64,000 nt of DNA from Nitrospinae bacterium AH_259_B05_G02_I21 (GCA_027717595.1 JALLOF010000005.1:1-64000), one strand, 5' to 3'; shown: positions 1 through 8,941, counted from the first letter of the stretch. Made by a program: numbers and translations. Notes: generated from the sequence alone by a model not told the origin.

Positions 1-2
1 CT

Positions 3-1199
3 GAAGAGTTCAAGACGGGGCTTGAGCTGCTGACCACCGACAAGGGAGGCCTCACATACCAACCAGTGCTCGGTGTCCATGAGAACGTTGCGGAGATCGA
101 TTTCTCCTCCATGTACCCCACCATCATGGCGACCTACAACGTCTCACCAGAGACGGTGGGATGCGCCTGCTGTAGTCACCTCGTACCAGAGATAGGCTGC
201 TCTATCTGCCAGAGGAGGGAGGGGCTGGTGTCGAAGACCTTAAGGCCCATCCTTGAGAAGCGGGCACGCTACAAGGCGCTCATGCAGGAGGCTGACTCGG
301 AGGAAGAACGAGGGGTCTATGACCAGAGGCAGTGTGCTATCAAGTGGATGCTGGTGACCTGCTTCGGCTACCTGGGGTACAAAAACGCACGATTCGGCAA
401 GATCGAGGCCCATGAGTCTGTTACGGCCTACGGCAGAGAAAAGCTCCTCCAAGCGAAGGAGGTTGCCGAGGCACGAGGTTTCACGCTTCTCCACGCCTTG
501 ACTGACTCCCTGTGGGTGAGGAAAGAAGGAGCCACAGAAGAAGACTACGAGGCCCTACGGGAAGAGATGGCCCACGCCACGGGCCTGCCCATAGCGCTGG
601 AAGGGGTCTACCGGTGGATTGCCTTTCTCTCCTCGAAGGTCTCACCCACCATGCCCGTACCTAACCGGTTCGTTGGGGTCTTCGCCGACAAGAGAGTCAA
701 GACCCGAGGTATCGAGATGCGCCGCTCGGACATGCCCCCGTTCGTCAAGAAAGCCCAGGCTGAAATCGTAAGGGTACTCTCAGAGGCCAGGAGCGTAGAA
801 GCGCTCAAGGCAAAGGTGCAAGATGCTCTGGAGGTGCTCTCCGGGTATCTAACGGAGCTAAGGGAAGGAGGGGTGCCACTTCATGAGCTCGTTATAAGGA
901 AGCGGTTGTCGAAGGATCCCCTAGACTACAAGAAAAACAGCCTTCAGGCAGAGGTGGCAGGGGAGCTTGTTTCTAGGGGCGTGACTCTCAGGCCTGGGGA
1001 GAAAGTTGATTACGTCATTACCGACTTCGAGGGAAGGAGTGGAGGGCCAAGGGCCAGGGCGTATGCAACGATGGATGGAAGCTGCGGCTACGACGTCACC
1101 AAATATACCGACCTGCTCCTTGAGGCTGCTGGGACCATGCTCGCGCCCTTCGGTTATGACTACCAGCAGTTGGTGGAAATAGCCTCGCTGTCTACTTGA
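3..1199 (+). CDS. B-family DNA polymerase, PolB2-like, C-terminal part
   Basis: The reading frame is open from the window edge, so the gene starts upstream; 398 residues of the palm and thumb are visible. Motif A is intact (DFSSMYP, nt 99-119), followed by a four-to-five cysteine cluster (CACC...CSIC) that could bind zinc, then a motif B-like stretch (IKWMLVTCFGYLGY). Motif C reads HALTDSLW (nt 489-512) where active replicative polymerases have YGDTDS: the first aspartate is Leu and the second is kept. That pattern resembles the PolB2 group of archaeal and bacterial B-family enzymes, described as divergent or inactivated replicases and linked to damage tolerance in Sulfolobales. The exonuclease domain, if any, is outside the window. 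The family call is firm; the PolB2 subgroup is inferred from the motif. Confidence 0.85.
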   Translation, partial: EEFKTGLELLTTDKGGLTYQPVLGVHENVAEIDFSSMYPTIMATYNVSPETVGCACCSHLVPEIGCSICQRREGLVSKTLRPILEKRARYKALMQEADSEEERGVYDQRQCAIKWMLVTCFGYLGYKNARFGKIEAHESVTAYGREKLLQAKEVAEARGFTLLHALTDSLWVRKEGATEEDYEALREEMAHATGLPIALEGVYRWIAFLSSKVSPTMPVPNRFVGVFADKRVKTRGIEMRRSDMPPFVKKAQAEIVRVLSEARSVEALKAKVQDALEVLSGYLTELREGGVPLHELVIRKRLSKDPLDYKKNSLQAEVAGELVSRGVTLRPGEKVDYVITDFEGRSGGPRARAYATMDGSCGYDVTKYTDLLLEAAGTMLAPFGYDYQQLVEIASLST

Positions 1200-1294
1200 A
1201 GCTTGGTGCGGTTTAGGGAGGCTCGACGTTGTTATGTTAGCACGTCTGGCCGGTTTCTATTATCCCAGGAAATCCTAACCCCACCCACCCAGCC

Positions 1295-1338
1295 GAAAAG
1301 TCAATATTTCTCCCGTAATAACCCCTGGACGGAGATGG
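1295..1338 (+). repeat. Copy 1 of a 44-bp intergenic repeat flanking the DM13 gene
   Basis: This stretch and 2005-2048 align without gaps over 44 bp with 7 differences; both end in ACCCCTGGACGGAGA. They lie in the same orientation on either side of the DM13 gene. A CCCGCCTCAGGCGGG palindrome follows at 1355-1369. Confidence 0.6.
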
Positions 1339-1354
1339 TATGCCGCCCCGGCTC

Positions 1355-1369
1355 CCCGCCTCAGGCGGG
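1355..1369. repeat. CCCGCCTCAGGCGGG palindrome
   Basis: One member of the dispersed palindrome family with core CCGCCTnAGGCGG; it sits between the PolB2-like gene and the DM13 gene. Confidence 0.7.
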
Positions 1370-1434
1370 CCGGGGGCGGCCGGTCCGGCTGAGCGCTGAG
1401 GGAACCGTCTCATCGTCCCCCAGGCGGGGGAGCT

Positions 1435-1842
1435 TTAGGGAGCTTTGAGGTGCGCGACGCCGAGCGGGACGTCGAACTGTTCGCACCAGAGCCAGAGCTC
1501 ATCGTACGTGGTGGGATCAATGGAGCCGCGGAGGCGGTACGTCTGCATCCCGCTGTTGGACCGCAGTGCCGAGAACTTGGTGGATGACTCGTATCCGTCC
1601 TTCCCGAAGCCGAGTTTCGGGTCCGGCGCCCCATTGAAGCGGAAATCGGGCTCTAACCTGACCACGTAGCCGTCCCCGGTCTTGAGGACCGTGACGCCGC
1701 CCGACGCGATGTGGCCGCCACGGCCTTCGAACGTGCCGCTCGCGACGATTTCGCTCGCCGCTTGAGCCGCGACGGGCATCGCCACGAGAGCGATGACGAG
1801 AACCACCATCTGTCTGAACCAATCCAACGAGGTCCCATGCAT
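1435..1842 (-). CDS. Exported DM13-domain protein
   Basis: The 135-residue product starts with a signal peptide (hydrophobic core VVLVIALVAMPVAAQA, residues about 12-27). The rest matches the DM13 fold, a small beta-rich domain proposed to act in extracytoplasmic redox or electron transfer: GTFEGRGGH near the start, a FRFNGAPDPKLGF stretch that fits the conserved 'gPdl' region, and YDELWLWCEQFDVPLGVAHL at the end with its single conserved Cys. The start at 1842 is chosen over the longer frame to 1881 because GGAGG sits 7 bases upstream of this ATG. It stands alone between two copies of a short intergenic repeat. Substrate or partner is unknown. Confidence 0.8.
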   Translation of the reverse strand: MHGTSLDWFRQMVVLVIALVAMPVAAQAASEIVASGTFEGRGGHIASGGVTVLKTGDGYVVRLEPDFRFNGAPDPKLGFGKDGYESSTKFSALRSNSGMQTYRLRGSIDPTTYDELWLWCEQFDVPLGVAHLKAP

Positions 1843-2309
1843 GACCGCTCCTCCTTTCTTCCTTGGTCTGGTTATGAACAACGTGCGTGGCCCCTCTCTT
1901 GCTCACCGAACAGTATGCGGCGACGAGGCCTGTTGGTCATCATTATAGACCAGGCCTAAGCAGGTTCTCATACCACCGGGAAATATTGACTCAAAGCGGC
2001 TATTGAAAAGCGAGTATTTCTCCAGCAATGACCCCTGGACGGAGAGGGTGGCCCGTTCCACCGTAGCGTACCTGAAGGGGTCTAAGGGTATGGACGGGGC
2101 GGCTGGGCCCGCCCGGTGACGGCTCGCAGACTGGTTCCCTGAGGATTTCCCTCCCACCTGGTGAACGGCGGGCCGCCCGGGCCCCCGGCGGCCCTGTCCG
2201 CTCTATCTGAGGGTCTTTTATCGACCCTTGCCTCCGTGGGCCGGTTCTGGTACAAAGTCCATAGACCACCCAAGCTGTCATTGACTCCCATTCTGACCCG
2301 GGCTTTCCC
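1843..2309. other. Intergenic region upstream of the DM13 and dUTPase-like genes
   Basis: This is the shared upstream region of two divergent genes. It holds the second copy of the 44-bp repeat (2005-2048) and GC-rich sequence after it. Short open frames here show no recognisable product and no ribosome site. No promoter is convincing. Confidence 0.5.
2005..2048 (+). repeat. Copy 2 of the 44-bp intergenic repeat
   Basis: Partner of 1295-1338: same orientation, 37 of 44 positions identical, core TATTTCTCC and ACCCCTGGACGGAGA. Confidence 0.6.
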
Positions 2310-2870
2310 ATGTACGATTCCTTTCGACCCCTGGCGGTGCTGGCCGGTGAGGACCTCCGCGAGGCCCTCCGCCGCGAGCCACCCCTGGTCGAAGGGCTCC
2401 TCGACCCCGAGGTCCAGCTCCAGCCCAACGGGATAGAGCTGACACTCAAGAGGGTCGAGGCGCTCGTAGGGCCCGGAAGTCTGGCGCTCGATAACCGAGA
2501 GCGGGTGCTGGCCGCAAGCCGCAACGTGCCCTTCGACGCCGACGGGTGGGTGGAGCTCGCCTCGGGAGCCTACCGGGTCGGCTTCACCGAGCTTGTCCAC
2601 ATCCCGCCCGACGTCTTCGCCATCGCCCGTCCCAGATCGAGCCTCCAGCGCAGCGGCGTGACCGTCGAGACTGCGCTTTGGGACTCGGGCTTCCAGGGCG
2701 CGAGCGAGGCGCTGCTCGTTGTCCACAACAGCCACGGCGTGCGGCTGAAGTGCGGGGCCCGGCTCATCCAGCTCATCTTCTTCAAGATGCTCGAAGAGGT
2801 GGAGGCGCCCTACGCCGGGCGCTACCGCTCCGCGACCCAGGCGGAGCTCTTCCGGGGAGAGGTTGCGTGA
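2310..2870 (+). CDS. dUTPase / dCTP deaminase family protein
   Basis: The 186-residue protein belongs to the trimeric dUTPase/dCTP deaminase family, which keeps dUTP low and feeds dUMP to thymidylate synthesis. Visible signatures are QPNGIEL (residues 38-44), PRSSLQRSG (108-116, the phosphate-binding motif with the serine-rich core) and LWDSGFQG (123-130, the uridine-binding hairpin). The length suits the bacterial/archaeal Dcd-like branch; the sequence alone does not settle whether it deaminates dCTP, hydrolyses dUTP or does both. No clear ribosome site precedes the ATG. Its stop overlaps the GTG start of thyX (GTGA), so the two genes are translationally coupled and act in the same dTMP pathway. 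Confidence 0.85.
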   Translation: MYDSFRPLAVLAGEDLREALRREPPLVEGLLDPEVQLQPNGIELTLKRVEALVGPGSLALDNRERVLAASRNVPFDADGWVELASGAYRVGFTELVHIPPDVFAIARPRSSLQRSGVTVETALWDSGFQGASEALLVVHNSHGVRLKCGARLIQLIFFKMLEEVEAPYAGRYRSATQAELFRGEVA

Positions 2871-3694
2871 TTACTGTTATCCGCGAGCCGCGTGTCTATC
2901 TGGTGGGCCGGCCCTCGCTGGTCACCGAGGGCTGGAAGGCCTTTTTCGACGACGAGGGGGTGGGGCTCTCCATCGTGGGCGAGCCGGTCACCGAGTCGCC
3001 GGAGAAGTCCGAGCTCCACTGGGAGACCGACACCGACAACGCCGCCGAGCTTCTCTGCATGGCGGCGGGAAAGATCTGCTACGACGCCTTCGGCAAGGGC
3101 CGTTCCGATACCGGCGAGTACCTGGGCAACATCATCGAGTCCAAGCACGGAAGCGTCCTGGAGCACGTCACCTGGAACTTCATCATCGCCGGGGCGAGCC
3201 GGGTCTTCTCCCACGAGCACGTCCGCCACCGGGCGGGTGTGGCCATCAGCCAGCGCTCCCAGCGCTACGTCTCCGAGAGCGCGTCCGGCCAGGTCCTGCT
3301 GTCCATGATAGAGGACAACCCCGAGGCAAAGAGGGTCTGGGAGGAGGCGGTCGCCGGCGCCCAGGCGGCATACGATAAGCTCGTACAGCTTCTCGCCGAG
3401 GACCTCCGGGGACATATCGACAAGACGCTTCTGGTGAAGACCGTCCGGAGCGCCGCGCGGAGCGTCATGCCCAACGCCACCGAGACCTACATCTTCTGGA
3501 GCGCCAACGCGAGGGCGCTGCGCCACTACGTCGAGATGCGCGCCTCCGAGCACGCCGACATCGAGATTCGCAAGGTGGCCGTCCAGATTCTGAAGATAAT
3601 GCAGCGCGAGGCCCCGAACCTCTTCGGCGACTACCGCCTCATCGACCTGCCCGACGGCACCCAGGAAGCCAGCACGGACCACACGAAGGTCTGA
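2867..3694 (+). CDS. thyX: FAD-dependent thymidylate synthase ThyX
   Basis: ThyX methylates dUMP to dTMP using methylene-tetrahydrofolate and FAD. The 275-residue product has the family signature at residues 120-134: RHRAGVAISQRSQRY. The serine that normally follows RHR after seven residues comes after eight here, a spacing seen in some ThyX branches. SVLEH at 96-100 is the usual upstream conserved stretch. The start is the GTG at 2867, overlapping the stop of the dUTPase-like gene and preceded by GGGGAGAGG; the longer frame upstream is a shadow of that gene. No thyA or dihydrofolate reductase gene is nearby. Confidence 0.95.
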   Translation: MITVIREPRVYLVGRPSLVTEGWKAFFDDEGVGLSIVGEPVTESPEKSELHWETDTDNAAELLCMAAGKICYDAFGKGRSDTGEYLGNIIESKHGSVLEHVTWNFIIAGASRVFSHEHVRHRAGVAISQRSQRYVSESASGQVLLSMIEDNPEAKRVWEEAVAGAQAAYDKLVQLLAEDLRGHIDKTLLVKTVRSAARSVMPNATETYIFWSANARALRHYVEMRASEHADIEIRKVAVQILKIMQREAPNLFGDYRLIDLPDGTQEASTDHTKV

Positions 3695-3761
3695 GGCTCC
3701 CCCGCCCGAGGGAGTCCACTCTCCGCTTCCCGCACCTTAAACCTTATAAAGCTGAGAAGCT

Positions 3762-5129
3762 CTACTGCACTAATTTCGCTTGAGCCGGGGTTTCAGGGCG
3801 CAGGCCGTCGGTGAGCGGGACGATGGGGCCCGAGCCGTCCATGACGGCCAGCAGCCCGTCGGCCCCGGCCCGGCCCCTGAGCCGGGCCACCGCCTCGTCG
3901 AGGCTGGCCACGGCCCTGAACGGCAGGGCGGAGTTGGCCAGGCGGGCGGGGAGGCCCGAGAGAAGCAGAAGCTCCACCCGCGGGGGCAGCAGGGCCTCCA
4001 TGTAGCAGGGAAACAATATCTGGCGTAGCAGCGTCGATGCGCCGAGCCCCCCCGGGCAGGGCCCGGCGACGCAGATGCCCCCGCCCGGCCTAACGACGCT
4101 CGCCGCCGCCGGCAGGACCTTGAGCAGCTGGTAGAGGTTGAGGGTGCGCGGGTGGGCGGCCCCGACGATCACGGCTTCGGCCCGGGGTGTTTCGATCTCG
4201 TAGATGGAGCGGGCCACCTCCACCCCTGAGCGATGGGCGCCCACGGGGTGGCCGGCCACGACGGCCGCAGGCCCCCCGTTCGCCGCCGGGACGACGTTGA
4301 CGATGAAGATGGGCGGCAGCAGCGAGACCGACTCTTCCAGCTCGGCCCGAACGACGTTGCCTTCGACCAGGCCGGGGCGTGCCGAGGCGTGGAGGATTTT
4401 CAGGTGGTTGCCGACGATTGTTGCGCGGCCCGCCGCGCCCGGCACGACGGCCTTGATGCCGCCCGAGTAGCCGGTGAGGAAGTGGGGCGTGATCTGTCCC
4501 AGGGCCACGATGAGGTCCGCCTCGGCGCACAGCCGGTTGACCCACAGTCGATTCACCGCCGCCGCCCGGGCCGCGAGCAGCCCACGGAAGAGCCGCCCGT
4601 ATAGGCCCCGGAGCCTGGGCTTTCGCAAGACGTCGGCGAGCCCCAGAGAAACCTGGCCTGCCACCCACGAGCTATCGAGCGCAGGGGACCGGCTCAAGGG
4701 ACCCAGATCGACGAGGGAGCGCCGGTCCCGCCCGTCGTGCTGGTGGATGGGCCAGCGGCCGAGCGCGGATGCGGGCAGCCCCAGCGCCTCGACAGGCGAC
4801 GGGCCGTGGAGCCCACCTCCCACGAGCAGGGTCACCTCCAGCCCGTCCAGGCGCTCCAGAACCGCTTCGAGCATTGGGCCCTGCGGCAGCCGCCGGGTGG
4901 CGTCGGCCAGGACCACGACCACGCGCCGCACGCCCCGGGCCATCCGCTCCAGGGGTGGGCTGTCCACCGCGCATGCGATGGCCTCCCGGACCGCATCCCG
5001 CACGTCCGCCACCGAGGGCGTCGGCCGGGCCCCCAGGGAGACGGCCGGGCCCTTAGGGTCGACCGTCAAGGAGACTTCGCCGTAAGGAAGGCCGAGGTGA
5101 GTTGAGAAAACCGACTGGCGAGCGGTCAC
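3762..5129 (-). CDS. LarA-like nickel-pincer family protein (DUF2088)
   Basis: The 455-residue protein is a member of the lactate racemase LarA superfamily, enzymes that use a nickel-pincer cofactor to racemise or epimerise 2-hydroxyacids. The ligand residues fit well: H108 in GGGLHG, H216 in TPHFLTG, K226 in GYSGGIKAVVPG (the lysine that bonds the cofactor) and H242 in GNHLK. The H-to-K and K-to-H spacings of 10 and 16 match the well-studied LarA. DATRRLP (76-82) corresponds to the substrate-loop motif. No larB, larC or larE maturation gene is in the window. The GTG start overlaps the stop of the upstream methyltransferase gene (GTGA). The actual substrate is unknown. Confidence 0.8.
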   Translation of the reverse strand: MTARQSVFSTHLGLPYGEVSLTVDPKGPAVSLGARPTPSVADVRDAVREAIACAVDSPPLERMARGVRRVVVVLADATRRLPQGPMLEAVLERLDGLEVTLLVGGGLHGPSPVEALGLPASALGRWPIHQHDGRDRRSLVDLGPLSRSPALDSSWVAGQVSLGLADVLRKPRLRGLYGRLFRGLLAARAAAVNRLWVNRLCAEADLIVALGQITPHFLTGYSGGIKAVVPGAAGRATIVGNHLKILHASARPGLVEGNVVRAELEESVSLLPPIFIVNVVPAANGGPAAVVAGHPVGAHRSGVEVARSIYEIETPRAEAVIVGAAHPRTLNLYQLLKVLPAAASVVRPGGGICVAGPCPGGLGASTLLRQILFPCYMEALLPPRVELLLLSGLPARLANSALPFRAVASLDEAVARLRGRAGADGLLAVMDGSGPIVPLTDGLRPETPAQAKLVQ

Positions 5130-5767
5130 GGGCTGTCGGCAACACCTATGGTCATGAGCATAGGCAGGCCCCGGAAGATGGACGCGTGGCGGATGCCGTT
5201 GAAGCCGGCCTTTTGGAAGAGTTCCACGAGCTCGGGCCCCGAGCAGTGGTGTACGTCCTTCTCCACCGTCTCGACGATGCCGCGGAAGATGACCCTGCCG
5301 AGCAGCCCGTCGATGGAGCCGTCCACGATGCAGGCGATGCCATCGGGCTTGAGCACCCGGTGCATCTCGCGCACCACTTCATCCTGGCGCGGGTAATGGT
5401 GGAAGGAGTTGGAGCACACTACGACATCGAAGCTCCCCGCCCCGAATGGCAGAAATTCGCTGTCGCCGCGGGTAATGAAAAAGGGGTCGTGGTCGATCCG
5501 TTTCGGCGCCGCCTTGGCCAGCATGTGGGACGACAGGTCGAGGCCCCACACGGTGCTGTTGGGATAGGTGCCCTTGAGGCGGCGAAGCAGCTCGCCCGTG
5601 CCGCACCCGACGTCGAGCATAGTGAGGTCGGAGCGCCCAAGGGACTCGATCTCCTGCATCAACATGCGGTGGGCCGGCCGAAAGAGGAACCACTGGAGGG
5701 GGTTCCCATCGTAGATGGGCGCCCACCATCGAAACTGGGTGCTCGCGCGGCTCTTGAGCTTACTCAC
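5126..5767 (-). CDS. Class I SAM-dependent methyltransferase
   Basis: This 213-residue protein has the UbiE/COQ5-like Rossmann methyltransferase core: motif I LDVGCGTGELLRRL (51-64), an acidic strand end GLDLSSHML, and the post-motif VVCSNSFHHYPRQ typical of Methyltransf_11 proteins. The N-terminal FRWWAPIYDGN resembles the 'YD' entry helix of menaquinone/ubiquinone C-methylases, but the substrate cannot be read from the sequence. It is the first gene of a two-gene unit with the LarA-like protein, with a 4-bp overlap, so joint action on one small molecule is possible but unproven. Confidence 0.8.
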   Translation of the reverse strand: MSKLKSRASTQFRWWAPIYDGNPLQWFLFRPAHRMLMQEIESLGRSDLTMLDVGCGTGELLRRLKGTYPNSTVWGLDLSSHMLAKAAPKRIDHDPFFITRGDSEFLPFGAGSFDVVVCSNSFHHYPRQDEVVREMHRVLKPDGIACIVDGSIDGLLGRVIFRGIVETVEKDVHHCSGPELVELFQKAGFNGIRHASIFRGLPMLMTIGVADSP

Positions 5768-5870
5768 CGGCTCCTTACCCCCCCATAATCAAAACTATAG
5801 CACACCGCATGGGCGCCAGACAGCCCTGCGATGGCCATGCCCGGGAGGGAAGGCGAGCCGTGGTGTCCGG

Positions 5871-6719
5871 CTACCGCCCCCAGTCCCTGGCGTAGCGGAA
5901 GTCGGCCTCGATGGTCCTGTCCGAGACTTTGGCGATGACGGGCGGGCGTCGCTTGAACTGGCTGCCCTGGACCATCTCCATCACGCGGCGGACGAATGGT
6001 TCCGGGAACCCGGCCTCGACGCACTCCTCGGGGCTGTGGCGCTTGTCCACGAGGTAGTACAAGAGTTGGTCCACGTCTCGGTAGCCGAAGCCAAGCTCAC
6101 CCTCGTCGGTCTGGCCCACCCAGAGGTCGGCCGAGGGAGCCTTCCCTATCACCTCGGCGGGAACGCTCATCCACTCAGCGAGCTGCCAGACCTGGGTCTT
6201 GTAGAGGTCGCCGATGGGGTTCAGCGCGCTGGCCATATCGCCGTAGAGAGTGCCGTAGCCGAGCAACAACTCACTCTTGTTGCTCGTGCCGAGCACGAGC
6301 GCCCCCAGCCGGGCGGAGTGGTCGTAGAGGATGGTCATCCGCTCGCGGGCCATCTTGTTGCCCCTCCGATTGTTGTCGGCGTCGGGAAAGGCGTCGAAGT
6401 AAGCATCAACCATGGGGGTGATATCAATCACCAGCAAGTCGATGCCTGAGAGGCCGACGACCTTCTGGGCGTGCTCCTCGCTCTCGGGAGCAGATAATTT
6501 GTACGGCATGTTGAGGGCGGTCACGTTCTCAGGGTCCAGGGCCCGGGCGGCGAGCAGGGCGCACAGGCTCGAGTCCACCCCGCCCGAGAGCCCCAGCACC
6601 ACCCGGGAGAAGCCCATCTTGGTGACCTCATCCCGGATGAAGCCGACCAGCATCTTCTCGACAAGGGCGGTGTTGATGGTCAACCACTCGAGAGCCGGGG
6701 TCTGCAGGGTCGTTTTCAT
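5871..6719 (-). CDS. nadE: NAD synthetase, synthetase subunit
   Basis: NadE adenylates nicotinate adenine dinucleotide and amidates it to NAD. The PP-loop [10 protein letters not shown] sits at residues 42-51, and [14 protein letters not shown] and [16 protein letters not shown] are characteristic downstream signatures. At 282 residues it is the stand-alone synthetase domain without a fused glutaminase. The neighbouring upstream gene encodes a nitrilase-fold amidase and overlaps it by ATGA, so the two probably form a split glutamine-dependent enzyme. The helix before the PP-loop and the C-terminal FRYARDWGR end look complete. Confidence 0.92.
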   Translation of the reverse strand: MKTTLQTPALEWLTINTALVEKMLVGFIRDEVTKMGFSRVVLGLSGGVDSSLCALLAARALDPENVTALNMPYKLSAPESEEHAQKVVGLSGIDLLVIDITPMVDAYFDAFPDADNNRRGNKMARERMTILYDHSARLGALVLGTSNKSELLLGYGTLYGDMASALNPIGDLYKTQVWQLAEWMSVPAEVIGKAPSADLWVGQTDEGELGFGYRDVDQLLYYLVDKRHSPEECVEAGFPEPFVRRVMEMVQGSQFKRRPPVIAKVSDRTIEADFRYARDWGR

Positions 6720-7570
6720 TGATGGCGAGCCTGGATGATGCGCTGGAGCTCTCGAATGGTAAGGGCGAGGTCCTCGTCGCGCAACGTCGTGTCGATGACC
6801 CGGCGGCGGCGGATGTCGGCCAGGTCCACCTTGCAGGTCACGAAGTCCTCATCGAAGTACGGGGCCTTGGCCAGCCGACGGCCGTCGGGCCCAAGGATTT
6901 CCGAGCCGCCCCAGAAATTGATGCCGTCTTCGTAGCCGACACGGTTTACGAAGATGACGATCTGGGAATACATCTGCGCGTAGGTGGCGGTGAGCCGCTC
7001 CCAGGTCTCCGTGATGGTGAGACGTTCGGCGTCCGTCACGCCCCGGCCGGGGCTTGCCGATAGAATGACCAGGATGTCGGCGCCGTCCTGCCACAGGCAA
7101 TATGCGGCCGAGGTGTGCCATAGGTCTTCGCACAGGGCGAGCCCCATGCGACCGAAGCGGGTATCGGCGGCCCTGAAGGCCTCGCCCCGGGCGAAGTAGC
7201 GCTGCTCCTCGAACATCCCGTAGGTGGGCAGATAGACTTTGCGGTGGTGGTGGACGAGGCGTCCGCCGTCGAAGAGCGACGCGGCGTTGTAGTAGAGGTG
7301 CTGGGGGCCCTCCTCGACGTAGCCGAGAATTATAGCCATATCGGTGCTTGCCTCGGCGATTTCGGCGAGCGTCGGGCTCTCGCGGGCGCAGGCGGCGTAC
7401 GGGACGATGTCTTTGAGAAAGTAGCCGCTCAGGGCCAGCTCGGGAAACACCAGCAGGTCGACCCCGGCGGCGCGGGCTCGCTCGATCCCATCGCGCACGA
7501 TGGCCCTGTTCTTCTCGACATCTCCCAAGGTGGGGTAAATTTGAGCGAGGCCGATAGTGATTGGTGTCAC
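6716..7570 (-). CDS. Nitrilase-fold amidase, likely glutaminase partner of NadE
   Basis: This 284-residue carbon-nitrogen hydrolase has the complete catalytic triad: E44 in [10 protein letters not shown]111 in [10 protein letters not shown] and C147 in ALCEDLWH. In many bacteria this domain is fused to the N-terminus of NAD synthetase and supplies ammonia from glutamine; the GMFEEQRYF and CEDLWH stretches agree with that subgroup. Here it is a separate gene whose stop overlaps the nadE start, so 1:1 expression is likely. Role as glutaminase is inferred from the context and resemblance; another amidase role is possible. Confidence 0.82.
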   Translation of the reverse strand: MTPITIGLAQIYPTLGDVEKNRAIVRDGIERARAAGVDLLVFPELALSGYFLKDIVPYAACARESPTLAEIAEASTDMAIILGYVEEGPQHLYYNAASLFDGGRLVHHHRKVYLPTYGMFEEQRYFARGEAFRAADTRFGRMGLALCEDLWHTSAAYCLWQDGADILVILSASPGRGVTDAERLTITETWERLTATYAQMYSQIVIFVNRVGYEDGINFWGGSEILGPDGRRLAKAPYFDEDFVTCKVDLADIRRRRVIDTTLRDEDLALTIRELQRIIQARHQ

Positions 7571-7747
7571 TCGAATCCCCCCTTACTTTCGTCGAGCGAT
7601 GGTAGCACAAAGGACCTCGTCCGGGCAACGCGAGCATCGGCGGGGTCCGCCCATGGCGCCTCGGCAGCCACCAGAGGGCCGAACGACCATCCTCCTTGCG
7701 GCCCGCCCGTTCGGTGTGCTTTAATCGAGGCTGAGAGGATTCCGCTA

Positions 7748-7891
7748 ATGAAGCACATGCTCCTCGCCGCCGCCCTGTGCCTGGCGCTCACCGCCTGCCG
7801 AACCGTGCGGGCTGGCGGGCCCGCAGCCGGGCCTTCGCCCACCCAGGGCACGGCTGCCGTCCAGGCCACAATCGCCGACCCTGCGCGATAG
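7748..7891 (+). CDS. Small predicted lipoprotein
   Basis: A 47-residue product begins MKHMLLAAALCLALTAC, a textbook lipoprotein signal with the lipobox LTAC and Cys at residue 17. The mature part is about 30 residues, rich in Ala, Gly, Thr and Pro. GAGAGGA lies about nine bases upstream of the ATG. Entericidin-like and other tiny lipoproteins have this form. It could be a real gene or a chance frame; the lipobox and ribosome site favour the former. Confidence 0.45.
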   Translation: MKHMLLAAALCLALTACRTVRAGGPAAGPSPTQGTAAVQATIADPAR

Positions 7892-8128
7892 TCCCCGGCC
7901 CACCAGGTGGGTGGTGTCCTGATTTGGATGAACTAGACATCCCCTGCCCATTGGAAGCGGCAACAATAAAGAGTTACCGGTGTGGGGACAGCCAGCTCCC
8001 CATCCAGCCCAGTCGGCCCAAACCAGCTAGACAGATGAGACGGCCTGATCGGCAGAGGGGCAGATTTCGGAGAAATATTAACTCTTCCGTGGGTTGGCCA
8101 GAGTTACGATTTCTGGGATAATCGACAA

Positions 8129-8941
8129 TCAAAAAATCATTGTAGAGAGCGGCGCACCTGCCAGGGCTAGTATCAGGCCCCCTGCGATCAGAAGCACCCC
8201 CACAGGGACGCTCATCCGCCTGCCCCAGGGCATGTTTTTTTCGATGGCCATAATCATCCCGAGCACAAGCATCCAGCCAAGGTTTGCAACCCCGACAGCG
8301 AACATCAACATCATCAGCGCCCAGCAGCAACCGATGCAAAAGACCCCGTGATGTACTCCCAGCCAAAGAGCCTGACGCTTTTCATTCCTTCCCCGCCAGT
8401 GCTCCATGATGAAGCTCAGGGGTGAGCGGCACTTATCAAGGCAATAATACTTGAGCGGAGTAAACTGAAAAATCCCCGCTACAATGAAGAGGCCCGATCC
8501 AATCACCCATGGGTTGGATTCCAACACCACACTACGCTCAAGGGCCTGGTGTAGGATCCAGTCCCCGAAGTGCGCCACGATGCCAAACAGCGTCCAGGCA
8601 CCGAGATAACCCACGATGAGCAGGGCCACCAGCCGCCAGTGGTCTTCACGCCGCCGGGTGAGGGCATGAAACATCCTCACGAGCGGCATCGTGGCCGGCA
8701 GCATCATGGCGACCGTCATCAAGGTCCACCCCGCCACAAAGACAAGGAAGAAGATCGTGTCTCCGGGTAAACTGATTCCTTCCAGTTCTCCGTGATCGAG
8801 AAACCGGGCGTAGGGTGACCTCCCCCAGACCCACAGGACCAACCAGGCCAGGGTGATCAAAAGTCCGAGTAAGCCTGTAAGCAGCTTTTGTTCGTCCGCT
8901 CTCGACCACATCAGTACTTCACCCTTGGAGGTGACCGCCAT
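8129..8941 (-). CDS. DUF2182 integral membrane protein
   Basis: The 270-residue protein has about seven predicted membrane segments and the conserved features of the DUF2182 family (predicted metal-binding integral membrane proteins): TVAMMLPATMP in the second segment, YYCLDKCRSPL in a central loop, and FCIGCCWALMMLMFAVGV with its paired cysteines. The cysteines and His residues in these loops are the suspected metal ligands. DUF2182 genes are often found next to DUF1326 genes, as here, so the two probably work together. The biochemical role of the pair is not known. The start at 8941 has no strong ribosome site; an ATG at residue 11 is an alternative. Confidence 0.8.
   Translation of the reverse strand: MAVTSKGEVLMWSRADEQKLLTGLLGLLITLAWLVLWVWGRSPYARFLDHGELEGISLPGDTIFFLVFVAGWTLMTVAMMLPATMPLVRMFHALTRRREDHWRLVALLIVGYLGAWTLFGIVAHFGDWILHQALERSVVLESNPWVIGSGLFIVAGIFQFTPLKYYCLDKCRSPLSFIMEHWRGRNEKRQALWLGVHHGVFCIGCCWALMMLMFAVGVANLGWMLVLGMIMAIEKNMPWGRRMSVPVGVLLIAGGLILALAGAPLSTMIF

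Noticed and set aside
1203-1448. Open frame of 81 codons after the polymerase gene
   Set aside because: It spans a repeat and a palindrome, has no ribosome site and no protein-like composition.
5102-5788. 228-codon frame opposite the methyltransferase gene
   Set aside because: It is the antisense of a gene with clear methyltransferase motifs; a GC-rich shadow frame.
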